In this document: positions 1 to 10,162 of the stretch, piece by piece
Numbering within the stretch: the first letter of the stretch is position 1
Layout: each line of letters opens with the position of its first letter
Source of the DNA: Hyposmocoma kahamanoa
Taxonomy: Eukaryota > Arthropoda > Insecta > Lepidoptera > Cosmopterigidae
Direction: 5' to 3'
Length of the DNA: 64,000 nt
Assembly: GCF_003589595.1 (NCBI RefSeq)
Contig: NW_020653200.1
Location: 4,186,099 to 4,250,098, forward strand
Position numbers and translations under genes: made by a program
Notes under the pieces: generated by a model
What the model was told of the DNA's origin: nothing
Databases searched by the model: none
Seen by the model: only the letters and a program-made list of their open reading frames with translations

Positions 1-568
1 CGTATGAACAATAGTTAAAAGTCGCTGCTCCCTTTTATTTGAAACATATGTACATACACCACTGTTATTTAAACATGCATTACAATGTTAGGCTTACTAA
101 AATTGACAAAGTTTGGGACGCTATAGAATTCACCTTCTTTGTTTTAATATACCATTCATCATCAGAAAGAGACAATAAACTCAAATAGAAAATATAATTG
201 TTTGCGCGAACAATGTGACCTACATATAGCAATGTAAAATAATTCATGCCGTTGAAATAGACCGATGTCGCACTCAAGGCTCTCTAATAACACGTTGTTT
301 TGTAAAAAAATTTACTATATCCGTTCAATTCATTTCATAAGGGGTCGAGTATCATAATCGGAAACCTTTCGGGGACCAAAAGTGAAAAATTACCAAAGCG
401 GCAAAATGACCAATGTCTTACCAATTGTCTTAACAATTAAAAATTGTGACCAATTAATTATACATATCGTCCAAGACACCAAATTCCTAAAATGCCCAAA
501 GTTACCAATAGCCCAAATATTGTAAAAACCCATTCGGAAGACTTTTTGACTATACTCAAATGAAGAAT

Positions 569-790
569 TCGCCCAGGAAAGTACTGCTACCTTACCTATT
601 TCTGCCGCGAAGCACTTATGTGAGCACTACTTTAAGGCAGTTATTGCGTTTCGGTTTTGAACGGTAAGGGCGCTGGTGAAATTACAGGCACATGGGACTT
701 GTCAACTTATGTCTCACCATGACGGTCGAAATGGCATCGTGATGTAAAACTCTCAGTGGCACGCAACTGTTATGGACAAGTCACTTATTG
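569..790 (+). repeat. Family A dispersed repeat, copy 1
   Basis: First of seven related copies. The shared core includes GGTGAAATTACAGGCACATG and, near the 3' end, CTGTTATGGACA followed by a CACTTA-like end. This copy is diverged. The family is about 270 bp and resembles the 3' tail of a LINE, or a SINE built on one; the parent element was not identified. Confidence 0.7.
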
Positions 791-1302
791 AAAAAAGTAT
801 TGAAAAACCTTACAACTTACAGAATCGTAACTTTCTAAACCTAACTTCCCTCACAAGCCTTTAATGTGTTTTAAAATAGTGTAAGTTCCTTGTGAACGCC
901 AATTTTGAAACATGTTATATTCTTCACTATAATGGCCGTGGAAACCTGTAAAAAAATTCTCGGTGCGCGGTAGCAGGCGTGCGGAAATACTCATCCGCGA
1001 GAAAAAGTGACGTATCTATACGAAAAATTTAAATTGTCCATGTAAGGAACGAGGCTATTGCCCGCTAGTGAATCGAAATGAAACAACAAGTGGGTCGTTG
1101 TACTCGTGACGCGCGCGCGCGGCAGCGGGTGGGACGGTACGGATGGAAGCCTGGAAATGGATTTGCTGTACTAATATAATAATTAGCTTTAAAAGATATT
1201 TTCATTACTAGCACCTTTAACATAAGATAATGAGTTTAAGAGCATCATACTCTAGACTTACCATAAAAGGTCTTGTAATCTCGTGAACATTAGTTCAATG
1301 TT

Positions 1303-1342
1303 ATCACAAGAATCAATAATAAATAGTATTGATTCTTGTGAT
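1303..1342. repeat. Perfect 16-bp hairpin
   Basis: The arm ATCACAAGAATCAATA (1,303-1,318) is exactly complementary to 1,327-1,342, with an 8-nt loop. Pairing beyond the stem is weak. It may be the core of an old hairpin MITE; no function is claimed. Confidence 0.7.
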
Positions 1343-1808
1343 TTTAATCTTGGGGCATCTAAAACCAAGTGTTTTAATGCTATATTTTTGTATCGCAACT
1401 TTAATAATTTGCCGTGTCGCCAACTGTTACAGAACACACAATTACCATAAGCCTACGCGAGTTCTCATCATGTAATTCTTAGGAAATTCTGTGCAACCTT
1501 TGCTGATGACGTTTTTCTGCAAAATTTTGGTATTTGAATTATAATAGTTCTAAATATCTAAGGAACTTAATATTCATCAATCTCTTAATGTACCATGGGA
1601 CCTGTAAAGTGCCCAAAATGACCTGTTAGGAAAAAAATCATTTAATTCCAATACCTTAAATTCACCTTGCAAAATCGGTTTTCAGAGATAACGTGTGATG
1701 TATAGTCCTCGTGTATTTTAATACACTAATACTTTCTTGCCTCAAAACATGAGCACTTATAAATATCAAATGCTTCCTATGACTTAGTGGCAGTAGGACC
1801 ACTTGAGT

Positions 1809-2075
1809 TCGTCCACGGTAGTACTGCCACCTTACATATTCCTACAGTCAAGCACTAATGTGAGCATTACTGTATTCCGGTTTTGAAGGGCAAGGGTGCT
1901 GGTGAAATTACAGGCACACGGAACTTCTCAACTTGTGTCTTAGGATGACGGGCGCTATAGCAGTCCCCCCTCAGATCTTTGTGATTTAAAGCCATGAATG
2001 GCACTGCAACTGTTATCGACAGGCATGTCGCTTACCACCAGGCGCACAACTTGTTCGTCTGTTGGTATCACTAAA
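1809..2075 (+). repeat. Family A dispersed repeat, copy 2
   Basis: Near full-length copy, starting with GTTCGTCCA and ending after the CACCAGGCGCACAACTTG segment. The unit order matches copies 3, 5 and 7: GTAGTACTGCCACCTTAC, then the GGTGAAATTACAGG core, then a GGCACTGCAACTGTTAT segment. Confidence 0.75.
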
Positions 2076-3174
2076 ACAAAAAACTGCTTTACATAAATGA
2101 AACATACTAAGTTACTTTCAACTTATAATAAGTTAAGTCTGTTTTATGAGAATTTAACTGGCTAAACTGACCGCGCGCGACTGCTTTATGTATTTGATAA
2201 TAGTTCGCTATCTCTATCAGCCGTGACGCGAACGCGGATGTGTGGGTGACACGGCTCTCGTTTGGGAAATGTTTGTTAGACTCTTTTTGGTTGAAAATAA
2301 CGACTTTTGATCCCATGTCATTTTGTAACTATGTAATTTAATTGACAACCGCGGATCTAGACTTAGTTTCAATATTGTATCACGATTATGAAATACAATA
2401 AGTAGAATTCAAATACAATCGTACTAATAGACTTTTCTCCTAATTACAGACTTCATTATCTATAATAACTAAAATCGTATCGAGCCTCAAATTGACTTTG
2501 TCATGTCGGTGTTGCCTATATAAACCGACGTTCCTAGTATTATGTAGGTACGTAAACACGCACCTCTATCGACAGCAAACGCAAGCGAATTTGTTACGAC
2601 ATAGACAACTAATGTACTTATAACTGTACGGAACAAATGCGTTCTTATACACATTCGATTGCAGTTCCGTAGTATTTATTACTCCGTTTTACCCACAGAG
2701 TAACTATAGGAACGCTCGGCATTGAGAAATATTACATAAGGTGAAGAGTAATTTATAACAGAAAGTACGAGTCTTGAAAGAACAATACCTGTCACTAAAA
2801 GTGTAACTTTTTACAGCTTCATCCTCCAGCAGGTTTATAAATAATTAACCAATACTCATGTAGGGAATGAAATGTTGAACTACAATAGAAGTGGTAAAGA
2901 TTTCGTTTTATGTAACATTTTTTTTTAACTACCTAACCCTAAAGTATTACGTACGTTTGTATAACAATCAAATAAGAGCTCGCAAATTAAATTACGGTGT
3001 TCTATAGTTGTTACATATTATAATAGACTGAGCAAAGGGGAAACGGGTTTCGCAGGGCCATGAGTCATGGTTGCCTACTCACGTGGCCACCGGTGCTCTC
3101 GTACTAACATTTTACAAAAAATAATCACCTACTACTTATATAAGAATTGAAGTGAACGGAGAGCAAGGCCTTAG

Positions 3175-3402
3175 GTCAACTGCCTCTGTAGCCGAAAGGT
3201 TACCATGCCGGACAGCCATGCAGAGGTCCCAGGTTCGATTCCCGGCCGAGAGAAATATTTGCATGGCCTACATTTATTTCTCTCGTAAGTTTGGGTGTCA
3301 TTTGTGGTTATCTATGTGTGTGTCCATGGCACCCGCGACACAGGGTTTCACTAGTGCGGGACTACGTTGAGAGTGTGTGCGCGTTAAAAATAAAAAGTCC
3401 CA
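3175..3402 (+). repeat. tRNA-derived SINE, copy 1 (B box intact)
   Basis: The head is tRNA-like. An A-box-like stretch TAGCCGAAAGGTT lies near 3,190 and the B box GGTTCGATTCC near 3,233-3,243. A unique body follows (ACATTTATTTCTCTCGTAAG, then CATGGCACCCGCGACACAGG), with an A-rich TAAAAATAAAAA tail. It is not a functional tRNA gene: there is no acceptor stem and the body is fused to the head. The same family recurs at about 4.0, 17.5 and 43.5 kb. Confidence 0.85.
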
Positions 3403-3978
3403 ACGATATATTTACTGCAGATAAAATGGAACACTCTCCTCGATTCTGATGTTAGTAAACAGGTTTATTTCTAAGTAAAATAAGTAAGTAATAATTATAT
3501 TTATTTCTTCATAAAACACAGATAATATGTACCTTTATGCACATTACGCATTTTGTAGGAGCTGGTGACTGTTGTGGAGCTCGTAAAACGTTAAATGCTT
3601 AACAACAAGCTAACAGAGATCAACTCCCGTACTCCGGTCGTACTCGTACATCGGTCCGAAACAATTACTGTTAAATTAGGAATACTACAATACGATTAGT
3701 AAGAATATAATACGAGCAAATTAAAAGACGCATGATGCGAATGAAGCTCCATACTTGACATTGTGTTTTGATATGGTCGAGTGTTACTTATTTGACAGTA
3801 ATTGTTTCGTACGTTGAACGGGAGACCCCCAGGTCCTCACTCTTAAGTATCACACATATGAACTGTTTATAACAATTACTAAGTGGATTACAAAGATTAT
3901 ATGAGAGGAACAAAATTAAAAATGATGAAAAAATGTACATTTACACATTATTGACATACACATACAATTTAACTTTTG

Positions 3979-4437
3979 TATGTATGAAACCCTGTATCGC
4001 GGGTGCCATGGACACACACATTGACGACCACATATTACCTATACCCAAACTCAGGAGGGAAATAAATGTAGGCCATACAAATAATGTATATACATATTTT
4101 ATGTGTAAATAAATATATATGTAGGTATATAATATTATGGACGCTTATTATTTCGTAATATGATAGTGTAAGTTTTTAATCATGTAATTAAATTTTTGTC
4201 ACTGGCACACTACGTCTCCCTCTCCGTTTAGTTCTCAGACTCAAAGGTTGTCTGGAAGAGATCGCTCTCAGCGTTAAGGCCGCCTTTGTCCACATTAATT
4301 ATAAGTTGTCTACGTACTGTTTTTGTTTTTTGTGTGTGAACAATGAAGTGTATTGTCTATCTATCTATCTCTCCCGGCCCGGGACCTCTGCGTGGCAGTC
4401 TAGCATGACAACCGTTCGGCCACAGAGACAGTTAAAT
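3979..4437 (-). repeat. tRNA-derived SINE, copy 2, split by an insertion
   Basis: The SINE body lies at 3,979-4,085 and the tRNA-like head at about 4,371-4,437, both on the minus strand. About 285 bp of unrelated AT-rich DNA separates them, including a short (ATCT)n run at about 4,354-4,371. The head lacks the B box: AATCGAACCTGGG, present in the 17.5-kb and 3.2-kb copies, is missing exactly between CCCGGG and ACCTCTGC. Confidence 0.8.
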
Positions 4438-4439
4438 AT

Positions 4440-5188
4440 ATATAGATGAACATCAAAAATACTTTTATACAAATTCAAAGTAACAAATTAATTAATAATT
4501 AAATATTAATTAATAATAATAATTAATTAATTTCAATATTATCTTGATAATAAAATACTGAAGTGGTATAAAATATTACGTTTAACGTATCAATTTTAAA
4601 TTAATAATCCTATTCTATAATTTTTATATTTGGAAAAGCCGATTATGAAAACGGAAATCTCGCCAACGTTTCCAGTCTGTGAAAAATGGATTCGTGTTAA
4701 GCGCAGGCGGGGGCGTCAATGATTCCCGCCAAGCCCATGTCTATTAAAGCGTTCAGCCGAAAGAAATTACCAAAAAACCCCGAAGATTTATAAAGCGTTG
4801 GTAGTGATATAGCAATACTAACCAAATAAATTTTGTAGAGTTTACGAAAACGTATTGTAATTAAATGACTCGAAATGTTTTTTATCTAATTAATGTATCT
4901 ACGTGAATTTCCATTTATCTTCACTATAACATAGAAGAGTCATAATTTTGAATATACGTAACGTCTCGAAAGAGAAAAGGTTTAGACCTTTGCTGTTATC
5001 TTGATCCAGATACAAGTATATACCAATTCAATTATATTCGGTGTTGGTATACTTTCAATAAAAAATTCGAAAGCTTAAGTACTTCAATTACATCGACATT
5101 TCGTAAATTTGTTCATCATTCACTCTTTCGACGTATTCCAGAATTTTATTTACGTAGAACGTACGTTACGTTAACTCTGTATACCTAG
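4440..5188. other. AT-rich intergenic DNA
   Basis: Holds a stretch of alternating TTAATTAATAAT words (about 4,484-4,532) and otherwise nothing that I can assign. Confidence 0.5.
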
Positions 5189-5262
5189 TTGAGAACTGCT
5201 TTTCTTTGATTTTATTTTTATTAGCGAGTGCTCAAAGTGAAGCTAAGAAAAGCAGTTCTCAA
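5189..5262. repeat. 18-bp hairpin with 38-nt loop
   Basis: TTGAGAACTGCTTTTCTT (5,189-5,206) is perfectly complementary to 5,245-5,262. Three more pairs (CCT/AGG) form outside a 2-nt bulge. The size is within the range of small-RNA precursors, but the loop is long. It could equally be a remnant of a foldback transposon. Confidence 0.65.
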
Positions 5263-5329
5263 AGGAGCCTTGATTGCACTAAAGTTGCCGGAAAATTAAA
5301 TTCTAACATAAATTCTTCTTTTATTTCAG

Positions 5330-5387
5330 TTAATGTTGGAACCAGCGCCCATAGAGATTTGTACATCGACTTTTACTCTAATTGAAG
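5330..5387 (+). CDS. Candidate alternative first coding exon of the EVI5 gene
   Basis: A pyrimidine-rich tract ending TTTATTTCAG precedes position 5,330, and GTATGT follows 5,387. From the ATG at 5,333 the exon reads MLEPAPIEICTSTFTLIE plus one leftover base. That phase is exactly what EVI5 exon 2 (15,144) requires, so splicing would give an EVI5 with a different N-terminus in place of the 36 residues encoded at 13,295. Against it: the exon is short, the phase would match by chance one time in three, and no upstream 5' UTR exon was found. Confidence 0.3.
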
Positions 5388-6048
5388 GTATGTATCTCTG
5401 AACCCTAACCAATATGCTTTGAAATTCGTCTCTTGCAAGCTAATATTGAAGTCGTATAAATGCCTAATTTAAATTATAGTACATTATTGCAGAGGCCGGG
5501 AAGTAAGGGATTGCTGGACGAGTGTGAGTTACAAGGACGAGCGCCAGCAAGGCATTTTATCAATACGAGTCAAGCAATCCCCGTTTCCGCCGAGGCATAT
5601 ATGTATAGATTTTTTCTCAAACAATGTGAGGAAATAATAAAAGACTAAGGAGAGGAAGATGTATTATAGAAAAAGTAAAAAAATATGAACATAAAAATGT
5701 ATACAATTGCTAAAAGAAAATGTAATTATTTTTCCAGGCACATTAATACTTGTGATGATGTGTTTGAATGTAATCTATCTGTATTTTCGTTATCGGTCTT
5801 CTCACTAGCACTCGTTTTCGCAACCAAAAAAAGACGAAAAGAAAACAAAAGAATACCAAAACACTTTAGTTTAAATGTTACCGCCATTTCTTTTCTTTTT
5901 TTTAAAGAAGCTGTGCAGGTAGGTATTTTTTATTCTCGCAGTTATGAACACTGGGCAATTGGCTGTATGAGTTTTTCTTTTGCCTGTTTACATAGTTCAT
6001 TATTAGTAGGTAAATTTAAAAGTTTAGGGAAGAGGACAGTAATGGGTT
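5388..6048 (+). other. Unassigned region with open frames
   Basis: An acceptor-like TTATTGCAG at about 5,490 is followed by an open frame to 5,648 encoding an acidic stretch ending KQCEEIIKD. A second frame (5,685-6,053) runs straight into the ACCGACTTCAA repeat. Neither resembles a family I recognise. The first has two equally open reading frames after the acceptor, so no exon is called. Confidence 0.3.
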
Positions 6049-6400
6049 TTTAACCGACTTCAAGAAAGGTGGAGGTTCTCAATTCGACTGTATGTTGTTT
6101 GTTTTTCTTTTTTCTTTTTCTTGTATGTATGTTACGCGATAACTGCGGTATTTGTGAACCGATTTTCATGATTCTTATTTTGTTGGAAGGGGGGTACTTC
6201 CATAGTGGTCACATTTCATTTTGAAGAAAATAATCCACCACGAAGGGTGGCTGTCCACGCATGAAGATTCATTTTTATAAATAGCGCCTTACTTTAATTT
6301 AGGAGCAATTACTTTAATGATTGATTTGGCTATTTCTCCAATTCAAGGCGTTTTTCTCTCAATATACTTTGAGTAGTGAGAACCGATTTTTATTATCTCC
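6049..6400 (+). repeat. Common lepidopteran ACCGACTTCAA repeat
   Basis: Begins with TTAACCGACTTCAAGAAAGG, then GGAGGTTCTCAATTCGACTG, ATGTATGTTACGCGATAACT and a GAACCGATTTTCATGATTCT segment. This word order is familiar from a high-copy lepidopteran interspersed repeat. The exact 3' boundary is uncertain. Confidence 0.6.
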
Positions 6401-7587
6401 AGTGTCGAGTCCTGTATAGTGGCGAACTAGGGGATATTTCAATAAAACTTAGCAAATAGACGTAATTACGCGTACTTTTGAAGTCGGTGTTTTTAGTACT
6501 CTGTACTGAGATTATCATATATACTTTGCAGGCCTTGGCCAGGAAGAAGTCGCAAGGTCCATATATGACAAACTTTCCGTATTCGTTTTTCGAAAGTAAT
6601 GCACACATTTCCAAACATGTTTGAGAAAATTAATTAATGTACCTAATTTAAATTTTCCTCACGCAAATACTATCGCAAACGCGTCATAAAAAGCTATTTG
6701 TTCTGAAATTATACGATTTAAATTTCGACGGCGGCGCAGCGTATTTTATTTTTCACTCGCAGAATCCTGTTTCCAAATAATTTCTATGACAAGCTATTTG
6801 TTTGGATTAAAATGCAAAGCTTAAAGTAATGGAGTTTATTTTAAACTTCGAAAAAGCAACACCGCCGCAACAGACACCCGAAATAGAGGCATAAGCACTG
6901 TATACACCAATTACGAGTAGTTTAGGCTAGATTCTAATATAACGTGATGAACATAAATCTACACATTAAACAATGAACTAAAATTATTATTCTACTTCAC
7001 ACAAAATAACAACCTGAATGTACCTGCAAACTATTTACTGATGAGGTTAGTAGATTAGATTGGTACACACGTATGGAACACAAATAACATTTAGTTATAA
7101 TAGCATAAACTCTGTCGAACAAACAAATACTGTTCTCTATTTCACTGATTACCTAAAGAACGTTACATTGAGAAAATATAACAGATGACTAGCAAATTGT
7201 CAACAACAAATTTTAGATATAAATTTTGTCGTCTTCAACCACTTTCGTCGAAGTAAATCAATAATATTTCAATCCAAAATCGGAAATGTGAATTTGATAT
7301 AGTTCAAAGTTAAGACCTATTTCAAGGGGTTGCGAATCTTCTTCAACATGCTAGTTCTATCACGATATTTTCTTTCACTTACAAATTCATTGTGTAATGA
7401 ATAATAACTGTTTTAAGTAACAAAGTTCACTTGAAATCTCAGTTTGGTTATAATTAACTCGGCACTTGAGTTCTGAACGGCCGGCCGACCCTTCAAGAGT
7501 TTAAAAACCCTTGAGTGGAATTTTATGAAAGGATAAAGTCTGAAACATCGATTTATGCGTTTAAAAAATAAATAATGCAGGTTAGCT
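6401..7587. other. Intergenic DNA, nothing assigned
   Basis: Short open frames only, with no splice-flanked exon. The word AAGCTATTTGTT recurs near 6,690 and 6,790, suggesting a weak old duplication. Confidence 0.5.
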
Positions 7588-7789
7588 TTATACTGCCGCC
7601 GTTTGTTGAAAGGGCGCCCGAGGGGGTGTGATTAAAAATCAACACCGAGGAAACAATGTTTACAGAAAAAAAAATAAAAATAGTGACAGATCGAGCTTTT
7701 TTTATTGATCACGACATCTTATGTTAAACTTATCAAAATTTTTGAAAAAATATCAAATGCGCCCTTTCAAGTAACGGCAGCAGTATACA
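7588..7789. mobile_element. MITE with about 30-bp imperfect inverted ends
   Basis: The left end (TATACTGCCGCCGTTTGTTG, then AAAGGGCGC) matches, with a few mismatches, the reverse complement of the right end (GCGCCCTTTCAAGTAACGGC, then AGCAGTATA). It is about 200 bp long, non-coding and AT-rich in the middle, so it is a non-autonomous DNA transposon. The superfamily is not resolved. Confidence 0.6.
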
Positions 7790-8612
7790 TAAGAGATAGC
7801 CATTGACTTACAATTATAGAGATAGCTCAACAATTTTTATACGCAAGCCGGCGCGTAAGTGGTGCCGTACTTTGAGAAAATCTTTTTGTGTTGCAATGAA
7901 GTCACAAGTAATATAAGCTAAAAGAGGGTTATGGTATTTAACCAGGAGTGAAAAAATATTGAAATAGAAACTCATTTAAAAGATTCTAAAATTGCTGCAT
8001 AAGCGTCCCCTCTTTGTACACTCACCAGCATATTTAGCGGAACAAAAATGAGAATATAAAATGGTAACGTTCATATTTACTCAGTACTCTAGCAATACAC
8101 CGCGTTTAAATAAAATAAAGAATTAGAAATATCCTTATCAATCATTAGTTACCTTTCTTCATTATTATTAGAAATCGTTAAAAGAAATCTTTTAACATCG
8201 AATTAGTAACAGCTTTTGTCAACCTTTATTGAAAAAAAAATTATTTTAAGGGAAATGCATTTTTTACATTTTGTGACAAAGCAGAATCAACAGAAAATAA
8301 AAAATTTATAACATTGCTTAAATTTATTAAAGTTTAATAAATAAAAAATCTTTTTAAACTAAAGTTTACTAAATGTACTACAACCCAAAATAATTAACCT
8401 CGACGAACCTGTATTAGTAAGAAATTAAAACAAAAAAAGTCAAAAATGACAGGCGACAATATTTTTGTTTTCAAATTAGACCTAAAATTAAAAAAGTAAA
8501 ATATAGTTCTTCCATACATCTAAAGTTTGCATTATTTTCGGGATTTCTCTAGTGATCCGCTAAATGTGCCCAAGTGTCTATATTAGTTGATATCAAATTC
8601 ACTATATAAATA
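7790..8612. other. Intergenic DNA, nothing assigned
   Basis: AT-rich sequence between the MITE and the Tc1 element. No supported feature. Confidence 0.5.
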
Positions 8613-10162
8613 CAGCCTTGTCCAAAAGTATTGAGCACCCATGATAACTCACAGTTTTTTGGGGAATATGAAAATGAAATAATTTGAAACAATTTACATT
8701 TGTTAATATTACTATTTATTAAATAAAAATCAATATTTCGTGTGTCCACCCTTTGCCTTAATTACGGCAGAAATTCTTTTTGGTAGAGAGCGGACAAGAT
8801 TTTTACAGTCTTCAGGACGTATAGCGTTCCATTCTTGGCGCAGACGGCGTTTTAGTTCTTCCTTTGTATTTATTGGGTGGCGCCTGACGTTGCGCTTTAA
8901 TAAACCCCGTAAATGTTCTATGGGGTTTAGATCCGGAGACTGGGCAGGCCACTCCAGAAGCTCAATTTTTTTTCTCTAAACCATGTCATAGTGCTGGCAG
9001 ATTTATGACATGGCGCGTTATCCTGCTGGAATTTGACGCCATCCATATTTGTATCGCCAAAAAGAGTTGAAAATGAGGGCAGCAACGCAGATTCCAGGAC
9101 GTTGATGTATATTGAAGAGTTCATGCGACCCTCACACACAAACATTTCGCCAACTCCTGAATCAGTCATGCAGCCCCAGATCATTATGCTGCCTCCGCCG
9201 TGTTTTACGGTTGGCACTATACAGGCTGGACTAAATTCTTCGCCTGCCCGGCGGCGCACAAAAGTCACACCAGGTGTACCAAAAATCAGAAATTTTTTAA
9301 AAAAGTAGTGAGATCGGAAATCTAAAATATTTTTGTTATTGAATTTTATTTTCAAATCACATTGTTTAAGAACGTGAAATTGTCTAACTCACCTCAAAGT
9401 TTTACTCGTCTGACCACACGACATTTGACCAATCTTCTTCGGTGAAACTTTGATATTTTAAGGCCCATTCATACCGAGCCTTCTTGTTGTTTTGAGAGAG
9501 CCATGGTTTCTTCCTGGCTTTACAGCCTTTCAGACCAACTTCCTGAAGCCTTCTTCTAGTAGTGCGAGCAGAAATATGTCTGTTAATTTCGACAGAGAAA
9601 TCAGCAGCGAGATCTGAAGAAGTTTTCTTCCTATTTTTTAACGACTCTCTCATTAACTTTCGGTCCTCACGATCTGTGGTGATGCGTTTGCGCCCTGTTC
9701 TGTATCTGTTACTATCGGACCCAGTAGCGGCGAATCGCTCAATAGTTAATTGAACAGATCGGCGCGAACATTTCGCAGTTTTAGAAATCTCTACCTGTGA
9801 TTTCCCTTGCTCATGCAGAAGTTGTATCTGCACACGTTGTTCTAAACTAAGTTCGTTTTTTTAGGCATATTGCTACAATATCACTAAATGGAACTAAACA
9901 AAATACCAAAAGCGCACTAAATCACTGGATGTGTACGTAACGAACGAATGATAGTAGTGAACTGAGAAATAAATACAAAAATCGTAAAAAGACAAATTTT
10001 ATGGCACCAGGTGTTTTATTGCTAGTTACGGTGTGGGGGTCATTGTTTTTAAACCTTTGTAGATGCCGAAAAAATAATCCTTAACAATAGGACCTGTTTT
10101 CTGCAATACTTATTGTGCCCGTTCGGGATTTTTAGGGTGCTCAATACTTTTGGCCAAGGCTG
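8613..10162 (-). mobile_element. Tc1-like transposon with intact ends, dead transposase
   Basis: The terminal inverted repeats are 28 bp with one mismatch (CAGCCTTG[T/G]CCAAAAG at each tip). A TA sits directly outside each end (8,611-8,612 and 10,163-10,164), which is the TA target duplication of the Tc1/mariner superfamily. The length of 1,550 bp is normal for an autonomous Tc1 element. The single gene inside runs on the minus strand and is broken (separate entry). Confidence 0.95.
8730..9868 (-). pseudogene. Tc1-family transposase, broken
   Basis: Reading from 9,868 leftwards, the order is: a helix-turn-helix DNA-binding half (HEQGKSQVEISKTAKCSRRS), a linker, the first catalytic Asp in VVWSDE, the second Asp in QQDNAPCH, and the catalytic Glu in PDLNPIEHL. 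This is the DD34E triad of Tc1 transposases. The gene is dead. There is a frameshift near the start codon, a stop directly after VVWSDE followed by about 90 extra bases (about 9,300-9,400), and a frameshift in an A run near 8,970. The insert begins GTGAGT, but splicing it out does not restore the frame. Confidence 0.9.

Larger units (their letters stand above)
1..3174. other. Gene-free left flank
   Basis: I see no coding exon that I can support here; the short open frames lack splice context, motifs and similarity to known families. The stretch holds two family A repeats (about 569-790 and 1,809-2,075), a 16-bp perfect hairpin at 1,303-1,342, and a GC-richer patch near 960-1,150 with a run of alternating CG. 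The rest is AT-rich and unassigned. Confidence 0.6.

Noticed and set aside
3178..3245. tRNA gene suggested by A- and B-box sequences
   Set aside because: The box sequences are fused to a conserved non-tRNA body and recur at three other sites with the same body, so they are SINE heads. No acceptor stem or anticodon arm can be folded.
4354..4371. (ATCT)n microsatellite
   Set aside because: Only about four units; not enough to call as a separate repeat.
5685..6053. 122-codon open frame
   Set aside because: It runs into the ACCGACTTCAA repeat, is low-complexity in places, has no splice context and no family resemblance.
9305..9400. Intron inside the Tc1 transposase gene (starts GTGAGT)
   Set aside because: Joining the flanks at any AG in the insert does not restore the DD34E reading frame, and a stop precedes the putative donor.
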